DNA from: an uncultured Clostridia bacterium
GTDB lineage: Bacteria > Bacillota > Clostridia > Oscillospirales > Oscillospiraceae
Length of the DNA: 46,650 nucleotides
Assembly (NCBI GenBank): GCA_945486035.1
Contig: CALYTB010000004.1
Span: forward strand, 1-46,650
Direction of reading: 5' to 3'
Shown here: piece after piece, positions 32,487-41,376 of the stretch
How the letters are laid out: every line of letters begins with the position of its first letter
Position numbering within the stretch: position 1 is the first letter of the stretch
The notes under the pieces: generated by a model
Databases searched by the model: none
The model's input: only the letters and a program-made list of their open reading frames with translations
Told to the model about the DNA's origin: nothing
Program-made: the position numbers and the translations under genes

Positions 32487-34349
32487 TTATTTCTTTCGGT
32501 AGATCACAAGTATGTCCTCAATTGACATGTATGGCTCATAGCCGTTTTCCTCCAACAGTTTGACCAGATTCTCAAAACCATTGCCCTCTTCGTTCACTGC
32601 ATACTTTTTGAAATCGCTGTCAGCAGATATTTTCAAAACAACATACTGGGTTTCCAGCATATGCTCCAGCGAGCAATACCGCACATCGTATAGGATTTCC
32701 CGTTGAGACAGATACGTTGTGTAAAATGTTGTAGCAGTCACAGAAGCTCCATCCGGAATTTCTGATAGCGCATCCCTTATATTCTGATAGAAGCCATAAT
32801 AACGAACAGCTTGAACCGGATAGTGGATCGCCTTTGGAACCACGACCTTGTAAAAGCAGGCCATGCTGACAATAAACGCGGCTGCGAGGACAGTCACCCG
32901 CTGCCAATTGATCCTGATATCCGCCAGATTCACCACCGCAAGATACACCAGAAATGCAGTAGAGCCGAAGGTGTACTGGAAGAAAATATCGTGCTGGTAT
33001 TGGTAGTCAGACATCAGATTCACCAGTATATAGGGAATCAGCAGGATATATCGCTCGTATCGCCTTGTCAGCAGCGGCAGCCCAAGAAACGGAAGGAGCG
33101 TCATGGCAATGAAATACAGCTTTTCGATGTCTACGCATTCATAAACAGCCTTCATCGGATTCAGGATCACCGATTTGATAACGGTCAGAAGTGAGGATGA
33201 TCCATCGTACATGAAGTTGCTATATCGGTAGGTCATCACACCGTCACCGCTTTTCGCCAGATACCCGGTGACCAGGAAGAACCAGCCAAGGGAAATCGCA
33301 AGCATTATGATGCCAGTGATGAGATTACTTATATCAAATTTTTTGAAGTGCAGAACCGTTTTGACGATGAGCCACAGGGCAATAACAGCAACATAAACGG
33401 CAGCATCTTCTTTAACCATCAGCGTCAGGATTGCGGCAGTCGCGGTGATAGCCGTATTCTTTCGGTCGATGCCATAGAACAGCCACAGGAGCAAAGGCGT
33501 GAGGAAGCAGTTTTCGTGAATATCATAGCTGGTGCCACCGGAGTATGCTGGGCAAAGGAGGAACACAGCACAGATCAGTGTCTGCTGCGGGCCGGTTAGG
33601 TTATGGTGCTTCCCGATCTTCCAAAGGGGAATTACCGCTGAAGTTATGACCGCAGCTTGAAGAACCTGCAAGGTAGCAGGTGTGGGAGCCAGCCAGTAGA
33701 ACGGCAGCAGAGCATAGTAGATTGGGGAAACGTGAACAGCAAAGTGGGATAGCAGGCCGTCCCGTTCCACAGTGGTCATGGGCAGGCCAGATTCCTTCAT
33801 ATTGTAAAACATTTGGCAGAAGATTCCGAAGTCGAAGGTCGGCGTACTGAAGCTGTAAACCCGTCCCACCGTCCAGCAGCTCACGAACAGGAAGAATGCA
33901 ATGGACAATCCCACGACGATCCACCGCCAGACTCTATGTGCCTGCTTTGGCCTGGAAACAGGTTCCGGCTGCCTGTCCCATCCGCAAAAACCAAATACGA
34001 CGAGGAATATCAGAACCAGAATGCATACCGCAAGGAATGCCCAAGTAAAAGATGCCCGCAATGCGGCAATCGCCAGGATTCCGAATACGCCAACAATGGC
34101 CCAGCGCTCGACCTTGGCAGTGTTCACAAATCGGGAGATTCCGGACAAGAGAAGCATTCCTCCACAGGTGACTGCAATGACCCGGATAAGGGACATTTGC
34201 GCCAGTCCGTCCAGCCTTGCCAGATCCCGCCGCGCACCCGGCAGGCGTAGATATTCGAGCATTACCGCAAACAACCAAGAAAGGATTATCTGACGAACGA
34301 CTCCTGAAAAATATCTCTTTTGCAGAGACAGAGATTTTTGTCTAAGCAT
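32487..34349 (-). CDS. DUF2079 polytopic membrane protein
   Basis: This is a 620-residue integral membrane protein with about 12-14 helices. The DUF2079 signature is clear: PTFDFGIFCQMFYNM, then LLSHFAVHVSPIYYALLPFYW and PATLQVLQAAV. DUF2079 is related in layout to GT-C type membrane glycosyltransferases such as PMT and ArnT, though no activity is established. The final 150 residues (about 470-620) are extracytoplasmic and soluble, containing TATTFYTTYLSQREILYDVRY. I chose the ATG at 34349, with GGGGGTG 6 nt upstream; in-frame ATGs at 34373 and 34394 are weaker. It stands alone in the accessory patch. Three tandem decamers lie upstream (34409-34438). Confidence 0.85.
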   Translation of the reverse strand: MLRQKSLSLQKRYFSGVVRQIILSWLFAVMLEYLRLPGARRDLARLDGLAQMSLIRVIAVTCGGMLLLSGISRFVNTAKVERWAIVGVFGILAIAALRASFTWAFLAVCILVLIFLVVFGFCGWDRQPEPVSRPKQAHRVWRWIVVGLSIAFFLFVSCWTVGRVYSFSTPTFDFGIFCQMFYNMKESGLPMTTVERDGLLSHFAVHVSPIYYALLPFYWLAPTPATLQVLQAAVITSAVIPLWKIGKHHNLTGPQQTLICAVFLLCPAYSGGTSYDIHENCFLTPLLLWLFYGIDRKNTAITATAAILTLMVKEDAAVYVAVIALWLIVKTVLHFKKFDISNLITGIIMLAISLGWFFLVTGYLAKSGDGVMTYRYSNFMYDGSSSLLTVIKSVILNPMKAVYECVDIEKLYFIAMTLLPFLGLPLLTRRYERYILLIPYILVNLMSDYQYQHDIFFQYTFGSTAFLVYLAVVNLADIRINWQRVTVLAAAFIVSMACFYKVVVPKAIHYPVQAVRYYGFYQNIRDALSEIPDGASVTATTFYTTYLSQREILYDVRYCSLEHMLETQYVVLKISADSDFKKYAVNEEGNGFENLVKLLEENGYEPYMSIEDILVIYRKK

Positions 34350-34408
34350 AACAGCACCCCCTGTACCGACCATAGTACAGAGGGTGTCTTTCAAAAGAGC
34401 CGACAGAA

Positions 34409-34438
34409 TTCTTACAAGTTTCTTTCAGTTTTTGTCAG
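34409..34438. promoter_or_regulatory. Three tandem decamers upstream of the DUF2079 gene
   Basis: TTCTTACAAG, TTTCTTTCAG and TTTTTGTCAG follow one another without gaps. They lie inside an inverted repeat (GAGCCGACA 34397-34405 with TGTCAGCTC 34433-34441, one G-T). The 10-bp phasing resembles boxes for OmpR/PhoB-type response regulators. The binding protein is unknown. Confidence 0.35.
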
Positions 34439-34467
34439 CTCTACAATTTGTTAAATTGGAATTGTTG

Positions 34468-34830
34468 TTACATATAGTCGTCGTCAACTTCAATGATATC
34501 CTTTAATCTGTCTGGAACTTCCTCTGCATCGCTCAAGTCAAATTGACCATACGGAGTTCTCAAAATATGGGAATTAGATTTGTAAATGAAAAATGCGACA
34601 CGGGAATCAGAAACGCCATTATCAGGCGTTTCGTAAAGATCACAAATCCGCTCTGTACCATCATTGTTTAAGAATTGCTCTGCCAGAACAGTTTGCCAAT
34701 CCCTTTCCTTAACACCTTCTTCGGGAACAACAATTTTGTTGAATTCAATTTCTTGCGGCGGAATTGTCAATGCCATTTCTACCAAATACCACTCATCGTT
34801 AAAGCTGAAGCAATTAAATAAAGTAACCAT
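34468..34830 (-). CDS. Hypothetical acidic protein
   Basis: This 120-residue protein has no family that I recognise. It starts MVTLFNCFSFNDEWYLVE, is acidic and ends in a run of Asp residues (IIEVDDDYM). GAGGTG lies 6 nt upstream of the ATG at 34830. The reading frame continues upstream without a stop into transposase debris, giving a possible but unlikely 200-residue fusion from 35070. Lower GC than the neighbours suggests acquisition by transfer. Confidence 0.6.
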   Translation of the reverse strand: MVTLFNCFSFNDEWYLVEMALTIPPQEIEFNKIVVPEEGVKERDWQTVLAEQFLNNDGTERICDLYETPDNGVSDSRVAFFIYKSNSHILRTPYGQFDLSDAEEVPDRLKDIIEVDDDYM

Positions 34831-34848
34831 TTTATACACCTCGTAAAA

Positions 34849-35061
34849 TTCAATTTGGTTAGATGGTATAACGAAGATGGTATCCATCTCCGCTTCAAAT
34901 GCTTCATCCGGTGTCTTGTAGCCAAGAACCTTCCGGGGCAGATTGTTTGCCCACAGCTCCACGGCCAGGATGTCATCATCGCTGTAATCCGAAATCCGTT
35001 TTCCTTTGCCTGCAAGGTAATCCTGTACTGCTTGTAGCTTTCGCTCTGCGCTGTAAACCTT
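34849..35061 (-). pseudogene. Transposase debris (IS3-type start joined to IS30-type end)
   Basis: One continuous frame joins two unlike fragments. VYSAERKLQAVQDYLAGKG resembles the N terminus of an IS3-family OrfA. It is followed by ISDYSDDDILAVELWANN and LPRKVLGYKTPDEAFEAEMD, which is the C-terminal end of an IS30-family transposase. No catalytic DDE core is present, so it is not functional. It abuts a palindromic 164-bp element on its upstream side and the hypothetical gene on its downstream side. Confidence 0.65.
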
Positions 35062-35225
35062 GGGCAACACCGTACAATTGCGTCTGCGGCCGGATGGCGG
35101 GTCTTTTCCCCCATCCGCACAGTTTGGAAAACAGGAAATACACCAAGTATTCCTCTGTTTTCCAAACTTTCGGCTGAGGAAAAATCCCTCGCCACCGGCT
35201 CTTGCCGAATTGTGCGGTGTTGCCC
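35062..35225. repeat. Family D palindromic element (164 bp)
   Basis: The terminal inverted repeats of 18 bp (GGGCAACACCGTACAATT, 35062-35079; matching 35208-35225) have one mismatch. A central near-perfect hairpin (35121-35141 with 35147-35168, about 21 bp with one bulge) sits inside. No gene is seen. It is a MITE-like element inserted beside or into the transposase remnant. Single copy in this window. Confidence 0.7.
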
Positions 35226-35253
35226 TTGTTCTTATGTGATTTCCTTGGCATGA

Positions 35254-35312
35254 AAAAGCCCCCTTAGGGTAGTCTCGAAATTTTTGTTATTCCGAGTGTA
35301 TACTCTAAGGGG
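35254..35312 (-). terminator. Terminator of the glycan-utilisation operon
   Basis: On the minus strand, CCCCTTAGAGTA (35312-35301) pairs with TACCCTAAGGGG (35271-35260, one mismatch) across a 29-nt loop. GCTTTTTC follows. It lies 27 bp past the GH78 stop. Confidence 0.75.
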
Positions 35313-35339
35313 ACTATATCAAAACAGCACGCTTCCACT

Positions 35340-37883
35340 TTATTCCGCACATGCGAAAATGTGACTGCCCGATTGCACGTGAAAAGCGCTGCCGTCGGGC
35401 AAGCGAATATCCGCGGTGACATTCGTAGGGATCGCTACTTCAAACACAACCCGATCTTGCTCATAATGCCACTTGCTTTCAATGGTTCCCAGGGGGGAAT
35501 CCCATCTTGCCTGCGCGTATCCAAGTTCTTTGGAGGGTTTGGGCGCAATGGTCAGCTTGCCTTCTGACAGGCGAATACCGCAGACATCCCCCATGAGCCA
35601 GCCGGAGATGGCACCGTAGGAATAATGGTTCAGAGAATCGTGTACCGTTCCATCCGCCCGGACGCCGTCCCAGCTTTCCCAGATGGTGGTGGCGCCGTGC
35701 TTCACCGGGTACAGCCAGCTGGGGGCCGTATCCTGCAGCAGCAGGCGGTACGCCGTGTCTGTATGGCCGTAGTCGGAAAGGACACGGCACAGGAACGGTG
35801 TGGAAAGAAATCCGGTATTCAGGTGGTAATCATTCTGCGCAACCAGTTCTGCCAAGTGGTCTGCCGCGATCTGTGCTTCCCCGGTGTCCAGCAATCCAAA
35901 GGCAATGGGACGGACATATTCTGCCTGGCGTTTGGAGGAAATCACGCCATTTTTGGTGCAGGTATGGCGGTAAGCATTCCGGGCTCCCTCCGCGATCTGG
36001 CTGTAAGCCCGGGCATCCTCCTGTTTCCCGAGGATGCCGGCGATTTTTGAAACAAGGCTTGCGGATCGGAAATAGTACGCCGTGGCAACCTCGGGAGCGC
36101 CGAACATCATGTTCTTCTTCATGGTGTCCATGCTGCTCACATCCGGCTCCAGCCATTCTCCAAAATGGAAGCCCTCGTCTACCAGGTATTTTTTATAGGG
36201 ATTGAGCTGATTTTGAATCCTTGTTTTCTTTGCCCGGTTCTCCACGAAGCGCAGCCAGGACACCATCATCTCATAGTTTTCTTCCAGAATGGTCGTATCC
36301 CCGTAGGCTTCATACAATGCCCAGGGCACCAAAATACAGGCATCCCCCCAGCCGGAGGAGCCCTGAAGCATATTGGAAATGTAACTTCCGCTGTTATTTA
36401 CCGGTGCAATATTGGCAACCAATCCATCCTCTTTCTGAGTAAGACGGCACTCTGCCAGCCACTTACGGAGAATGGGATAGCAGTCCGAAAGATAGGCGGC
36501 GGTTGGAGCAAAGGCTCCGGCATCGCCTGTCCATCCGGCTCGTTCCCTGGTGGGACAGTCCGTGGGAATGTCACAGAAGTTGCTGCGCATACTCCACAAA
36601 CTGTTCAGGAACAGACGGTTCACATTCTCGTTGCCGCAGGTAAAGAAGCCCGTCTGCTCCATTTCGGAGTAGACCGCAACGGCAGTAAACCGCGAATCCG
36701 TCAGGTCGACATCGGTTTCAATTTTCGCGTAGCGGAAGCCGAAGATGGCAAAGCGGGGCTTATAGATATTCAGACCTTCCTTGCAGGTGTAATCAAGGCG
36801 CTGGGGGATGCCGCCGTTTTTGTTCCGCTCGCCAGGATCGAAATTGGATTGCGTGAAGTTTCCATTCTCATCCAGTGTTTCACCGTGCCAGAGGGTGATC
36901 TTCTGTCCTGACTTGGCGTGAATGCGGATTTCAGTATATCCGGCAAGATTCTGGCCGAAATCAATGACGGTTTCTCCATTGGGCGTTTTCAGAAGTTTCC
37001 CCTCAAACCGTTCCTGCTCCACAATGGGTACAGAATTGGAACAGACAAGTTTTTCAAAGCCATAATCTCGCGGGACGACCCCATGCCAATTCGTAGTTTG
37101 CTCCATACGGGCATCGTATTCTTCGCCTTTTTCCAGATCGTTCAGGCGGATGGGGCCGGATTGACTTGCCTCCCAGGTACTGTCAGAACATACAATCACC
37201 TTCCCGTCCCCTTCCAGCTGGCACAAAAGCGCCAGGTCGGAGCCGTAGTAGTTATACAGTCCATCCACACCGTTGTTTCCCCGGTACCAGCCGTCACCCA
37301 AAGTAATGACGATCTCATTTTCGCCGGGGCGGAGCAAGTCAGTTACGTCATATGTCTGGTATTGCAGCCGCAGTCGGTAATCATCCGTGCCGGGAGCCAG
37401 AACGAAATTCCCAACACGACATCCATTCAGCTTCGCTTCGTACAAGCCATGGCAAGTGATGTAGAGCCTTGCTTTTTCGATTGCCGGTGCCTGAAATACT
37501 TTCCGCAGCACACTGGATGGCTGACGCCGGGTTTCCTCATGGGGAAGCTCTGGATCTATCCAACTTCCCTTCCATCTGCCATCGATAAGACCCATTTCAA
37601 AGCTGGCAGATGCACTTTCTACACCCTGCCCATTCTCATCCCAGAGCACTACGCTCCACTCTATCCGTTCTCTGGCTTTAGCCGCTGGTCCGCCATAGCG
37701 AACGGACATCCGTGAGGATACCACCTTGCCGCTATCCCAAACTATTTTCTCATCGGATTTCGCGAGGATCTGGTAGGCGATCTGCGAAATACCGCCCTCG
37801 CAGACCCAACTTAGAATCGGATTCGAAATTCCAATTCCCAATGGGTTCGTCATATGCTCGGTTTTTAATTGGATTGCCCTCAT
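35340..37883 (-). CDS. Alpha-L-rhamnosidase (GH78)
   Basis: This is a predicted inverting glycosidase that releases terminal alpha-L-rhamnose from plant glycans. It has 847 residues and no signal peptide, so it should act in the cytoplasm on imported oligosaccharides. Beta-sandwich domains occupy the N-terminal half (TNPLGIGISNPILSWV, GWYRGNNG, DFGQNLAGY). The (alpha/alpha)6 barrel contains DCPTRERAGWTGDAGAF (about 437-453), which holds the general acid Glu region, and TTIWESWDG. A C-terminal beta-sandwich ends with the KLTIAPKP motif. GAGGAGG lies about 6 nt before the ATG at 37883; a longer frame from 37916 is not needed. It is the last gene of the operon. Confidence 0.93.
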   Translation of the reverse strand: MRAIQLKTEHMTNPLGIGISNPILSWVCEGGISQIAYQILAKSDEKIVWDSGKVVSSRMSVRYGGPAAKARERIEWSVVLWDENGQGVESASASFEMGLIDGRWKGSWIDPELPHEETRRQPSSVLRKVFQAPAIEKARLYITCHGLYEAKLNGCRVGNFVLAPGTDDYRLRLQYQTYDVTDLLRPGENEIVITLGDGWYRGNNGVDGLYNYYGSDLALLCQLEGDGKVIVCSDSTWEASQSGPIRLNDLEKGEEYDARMEQTTNWHGVVPRDYGFEKLVCSNSVPIVEQERFEGKLLKTPNGETVIDFGQNLAGYTEIRIHAKSGQKITLWHGETLDENGNFTQSNFDPGERNKNGGIPQRLDYTCKEGLNIYKPRFAIFGFRYAKIETDVDLTDSRFTAVAVYSEMEQTGFFTCGNENVNRLFLNSLWSMRSNFCDIPTDCPTRERAGWTGDAGAFAPTAAYLSDCYPILRKWLAECRLTQKEDGLVANIAPVNNSGSYISNMLQGSSGWGDACILVPWALYEAYGDTTILEENYEMMVSWLRFVENRAKKTRIQNQLNPYKKYLVDEGFHFGEWLEPDVSSMDTMKKNMMFGAPEVATAYYFRSASLVSKIAGILGKQEDARAYSQIAEGARNAYRHTCTKNGVISSKRQAEYVRPIAFGLLDTGEAQIAADHLAELVAQNDYHLNTGFLSTPFLCRVLSDYGHTDTAYRLLLQDTAPSWLYPVKHGATTIWESWDGVRADGTVHDSLNHYSYGAISGWLMGDVCGIRLSEGKLTIAPKPSKELGYAQARWDSPLGTIESKWHYEQDRVVFEVAIPTNVTADIRLPDGSAFHVQSGSHIFACAE

Positions 37884-37894
37884 AGAAGTCCTCC

Positions 37895-38743
37895 TCAAAA
37901 ATGCGCATTCAGCCACTTGGAACTAAGCTCCAGACTTTTTACCGGGCTGTTATCCACCCAGTTTCTATGGCTTTCCAGAATCACTGCTTCTATGCCATTT
38001 TCTTTGGCAATCTCAGTCATTCCCTCCAAGTCCATGTTGCCGGTTCCCAGCTCCATGCTGTCGGTTTTCAGGATGGGGGTCATGGCGGGGCCGGTCATCC
38101 GGGTTCCCCGGTCATTGATGTGCCAGAGCTTCATTCGATTCCCCAAATGGCGCATCCACAGCTTGGCATCCGTGCCGCCCTCAGTGAACCAATAGGAATC
38201 AAATTCAAAGTTCACATATTCCGGGTCGGTTTCCTCCTGCAAAATGTCATAGGCGCATTTTTGCGGATTGACCTTCCGCAGCTCACAGTTGTGATTGTGG
38301 TACAGAAGCCGGGTTTCCTGCTCCCCAAGGGCTTTGCCAGCCGCATTCAGCCGATGGGCCAGCTCGCGCACAGCTTCCTCGTTGCCGTAATCAAAACGGT
38401 ACATTCCTGTGATTACCACCGTATCTGTGCCAAACCGCTTTGCTTCCTCCGCAACAGCTTTGGCATCCCTCTCGATGCTTCCCAAATCCTGATGGACACT
38501 GACCACATGCAGCCCGGATTCCTTGACCAACCGCTCCCAATCCAGATTGCCTCCGCTGCCCACAGGCATACCAGCCGCTTTCGTCAGCATACGGATCATG
38601 AAGCCCATAGGATGCAGCATGAAGCCGCACAGCTCAATGCTGTCATACCCTGCCGCCTTGATGGCAGCAAGGGTTTCCCGAACCGCATTTTCATTTTTCA
38701 GAACAGAACCAAGCATAAACTGCTGAACTGCTTTTCTTGCCAT
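37895..38743 (-). CDS. Sugar phosphate isomerase/epimerase-like TIM-barrel protein
   Basis: This 282-residue protein belongs to the xylose isomerase-like AP endonuclease-2 superfamily. Metal-ligand regions appear as SIELCGF, SVHQDLGS, LLYHNHNCEL, NFEFDSYW, LWHINDRG and VILESHR. This is the usual E/D/H arrangement of sugar isomerases and epimerases. It probably processes a sugar released by the neighbouring glycosidases; which one (rhamnose, arabinose or a keto-sugar) cannot be read. It lies 2 bp after the GH43 gene and 11 bp before GH78, so it is co-transcribed and probably coupled. Confidence 0.85.
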   Translation of the reverse strand: MARKAVQQFMLGSVLKNENAVRETLAAIKAAGYDSIELCGFMLHPMGFMIRMLTKAAGMPVGSGGNLDWERLVKESGLHVVSVHQDLGSIERDAKAVAEEAKRFGTDTVVITGMYRFDYGNEEAVRELAHRLNAAGKALGEQETRLLYHNHNCELRKVNPQKCAYDILQEETDPEYVNFEFDSYWFTEGGTDAKLWMRHLGNRMKLWHINDRGTRMTGPAMTPILKTDSMELGTGNMDLEGMTEIAKENGIEAVILESHRNWVDNSPVKSLELSSKWLNAHF

Positions 38744-38745
38744 GG

Positions 38746-40545
38746 TTACACCACCTTAATGATTTGCCCGGGGGTAATCCCGTTTTCGTTGAAGCTGTCC
38801 ACGCAGACGTAATATTCCTGCCCCTTGATGAGGGTCGTGAGCTTCACTTCTTCCGTTCCATAGACCATCCAGCTCATATACAGCTTGTCCGGCGCGATGC
38901 CGTAGCGGACATTGCAGCCCTGGGCATTCTCGATGGGCTGCCAGGAAACCACGGCTTCCAGATCGCCCACCCTTTCGGCCTTGGCCTGTGCCGCAGCACA
39001 CCTTTCACCGCTGCCGTTGCCGAAAATGCGCAGGCCGGAGATCCGCATGACCTGCCCGTAGGGAAGTTGCCCACCTACGACACGGATGAACCGGGCAGAG
39101 ATTCCGTCTGTGTATTCGTAATAACCGTTGGAGCACTCCCGGGCAACCTCTTCCAGAACGCTCCATGTTTCCCCGTCGCGGCTTGCCTCAATGGTATAGT
39201 GGGAAAGCTGGGATTCCAGCTCGATACGCCGGTCCCCCCGGTCGCTGCCGTATTCCTCCGGGGGAAATTCAGGGGACAGGGCTTCATCGGCAAAGTTCAC
39301 CTGGATCGCCCGGACATCCTCTGCACTTCCCAAATCCACGCAGAGCCACTCCCCGGCTTGGGCGGTGTCCGCACTCCACCAGTTGCGGATATCCTCGTTC
39401 ACCGCCAGCTCCGGGTTGGCACCTGAGGATGCGAAAACCTTCCTGTTGTAGCTCAAAAGCATCCACTTGGGCTGCTGGTCAGCGGCATCAAACCTGCCCT
39501 TGGGTACTTCATGGGGATAGTCTGCAAAATTCTGATTGCAGAACAACACGCCGTCCTTATCGAAGCCCGCGGGGAACAGACCGATGCGCCGTTCAAAGTC
39601 GTGATTCCGGCTAATGCGCATGGTGGAAGCATGCCAAAGATTCCCGAAGGCATCTTCGATGGTGCTGCCGTGTCCTGCGCCGGTAATAAAGCCCCCGGGT
39701 TTGCTGGAATAGGGATTGCTCTTTTGCAGCACAAAGGGGCCAAGGGGCGTATCAGACACATAAACACCATCCGCATAGGTATTGTACTGGGTTCCGGGAC
39801 AGGCATATTGCAGATAGTATTTTCCATTATGCTTAGTCATAAAAGCCCCCTCGATATAGGGCTTGCCCACGGAGAGGAACATAGCGGTCATCGCTTCTGC
39901 GCTGTAGCCGCCCATCGTCTCCATGCCTGCGGGGAATTCTATCTTTCCTGTTTCGGGATGGAACCACTTTTTTAAGTGCTGATAGACGACACTGCTTTCC
40001 TTGTTTGCCACACCGTTGTCGCCGGGACGTTCATAGCCCAATTCTTCTTCTCTTCCGTAGATGAGGGGCACCTTGTCACCAATGGGGTCCATGGTTTCCG
40101 GGTTCATCTCAATGCCCCAGATGGGCTGGGTATTGGTGCAGCCCCAATAGAGGTATACCCGCCCGTCATCATCCTGGAAGAGACTCGGATCCCAGAAGGG
40201 GAAGGGCGCGGATACTTCCTCGAATTTTTCATTCAGAGGATCTTTGGTGCGCAAAATGGGGCAGTTTCTATCCCTCCGGGAGGCGCAGAAGCAGAGGTAT
40301 TCCCCAATCTGTCGCACATCCGGCGCGTAATCGTAAATCAACAGATTCCTTGCTTCGTGGAACTGCCAGTTCAGCAAGTCCTTGCTGTACCAGAAGCCCG
40401 CGCTCATGGAGACAAATGCATAATAAGTTCCCTTGAAGAAAACCAGGGTGGGGTCAGCGCCCTCCCGGTGGGCAAGGCGCTTTCCCTCGTTCATGTGAGA
40501 ATACCGATAGCTCAGGTCAAGGGGATTGCAATAGGTTGACTTCAA
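38746..40545 (-). CDS. GH43-family glycosidase with C-terminal discoidin-like and FN3-like domains
   Basis: This 599-residue protein has a five-bladed propeller domain (about 1-340) with the GH43 triad visible. D31 in GADPTLVFF is the base, D119 in FWDPSLFQDDDG is the pKa-setting Asp and E232 in YIEGAFMTKHNG is the acid. Family enzymes remove arabinofuranose or xylose. Residues about 360-510 resemble an F5/8-type discoidin domain (CVDLGSAEDVRAIQVNF, GGQLPYGQVMRISGLRIFG). The tail (about 515-599) is an FN3-like fold. It starts with TTG at 40545, with AAAGGAG 9 nt upstream. There is no signal peptide, so it is predicted to be cytosolic; binding-type domains on a cytosolic enzyme are notable. 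Confidence 0.88.
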   Translation of the reverse strand: MKSTYCNPLDLSYRYSHMNEGKRLAHREGADPTLVFFKGTYYAFVSMSAGFWYSKDLLNWQFHEARNLLIYDYAPDVRQIGEYLCFCASRRDRNCPILRTKDPLNEKFEEVSAPFPFWDPSLFQDDDGRVYLYWGCTNTQPIWGIEMNPETMDPIGDKVPLIYGREEELGYERPGDNGVANKESSVVYQHLKKWFHPETGKIEFPAGMETMGGYSAEAMTAMFLSVGKPYIEGAFMTKHNGKYYLQYACPGTQYNTYADGVYVSDTPLGPFVLQKSNPYSSKPGGFITGAGHGSTIEDAFGNLWHASTMRISRNHDFERRIGLFPAGFDKDGVLFCNQNFADYPHEVPKGRFDAADQQPKWMLLSYNRKVFASSGANPELAVNEDIRNWWSADTAQAGEWLCVDLGSAEDVRAIQVNFADEALSPEFPPEEYGSDRGDRRIELESQLSHYTIEASRDGETWSVLEEVARECSNGYYEYTDGISARFIRVVGGQLPYGQVMRISGLRIFGNGSGERCAAAQAKAERVGDLEAVVSWQPIENAQGCNVRYGIAPDKLYMSWMVYGTEEVKLTTLIKGQEYYVCVDSFNENGITPGQIIKVV

Positions 40546-40559
40546 ATGAATCCGCTCCT

Positions 40560-41372
40560 TTACCGGGAAAGATATTCCAATATTTGCCGCTCCATCTCAG
40601 GGCACCACCAATCCCGATAGCCCGCTTTTGTGGGATGAATATTGTCGTTCATATAAAGGGCGCGCTCGGTATCGGAGATGGCATTGAATTCGCTGCTGTG
40701 CCACAGATCCAGTACGCCAATCCCCCACTTTTCCTGAAGCTCCATCAAACGGCTCACCATAGCTTCGTATGCTTCGCTGTCATACCGGGAACCGGTATAG
40801 AACACGACTGGGCAATTCCAGATAGACTTTGCATAGCAAATGATGTATTCCATAGCTCCGGTAATCGTGGCGGTATCAAACGCATCCAATTCCATGCTGT
40901 CCGAGATTTCACCCAACGGAAGATTTTTCGTTGCATCGTTGGTGGAAAGCTGACAGACAAAGAGGTCATAATGGGCGTTGGGATCCAGATTGTGTAGCAT
41001 CCGCTGCACATAGGAGCTTTTTCCGTTGTCCACAAGGGTCGTTCCGCTGACGGCTTCTTTTGTAATGGAGCAGCCGAACCGGGCAGCAAAATACTCGGGA
41101 ATCCCTTCCCGCAGCGAGGAAGCACCGTAGGTGACAGACGAGCCCAGAAAGCACACATTGCCCCCCTGCAGTGGATTCCCTTCCAGCAAAGCCACATGCT
41201 CCATGCTGCAGGCAGAAGCATTCCCCTCCATTTTCCTCATGCGAATATCCCCCAGACTCTTAAAGGGGCCAAAGCTGAAGCGGTAGCCAATAAACAGCCA
41301 CTGCGCGAGCAGAAATGCGGCAACGCAAATCAGAATCAGCACCCAGTTCCCCTTTTTCGTTTTTGTTTTCAT
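40560..41372 (-). CDS. Membrane-anchored SGNH/GDSL hydrolase (probable carbohydrate esterase)
   Basis: This 270-residue protein has an N-terminal signal anchor (about 9-30: WVLILICVAAFLLAQWLFIGY) preceded by KTKTKKGN, so it should face outward. The catalytic domain has the block I serine in FLGSSVTYGASS, block III CQLSTND and block V NIHPTKAGY with the catalytic His. SGNH enzymes in glycan loci usually remove acetyl groups from polysaccharides; the substrate here is inferred from context. It starts 4 bp after the GH2 stop, and AAGGTG precedes the ATG at 41372. It is the only protein of the minus-strand operon predicted to be outside the cell. Confidence 0.85.
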   Translation of the reverse strand: MKTKTKKGNWVLILICVAAFLLAQWLFIGYRFSFGPFKSLGDIRMRKMEGNASACSMEHVALLEGNPLQGGNVCFLGSSVTYGASSLREGIPEYFAARFGCSITKEAVSGTTLVDNGKSSYVQRMLHNLDPNAHYDLFVCQLSTNDATKNLPLGEISDSMELDAFDTATITGAMEYIICYAKSIWNCPVVFYTGSRYDSEAYEAMVSRLMELQEKWGIGVLDLWHSSEFNAISDTERALYMNDNIHPTKAGYRDWWCPEMERQILEYLSR

Positions 41373-41376
41373 GTTC

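Noticed and set aside
34468-35070. Single 200-residue protein spanning transposase debris and the hypothetical gene
   Set aside because: A ribosome site directly before the internal ATG at 34830 and the transposase-like character of the upstream part favour an accidental read-through frame.
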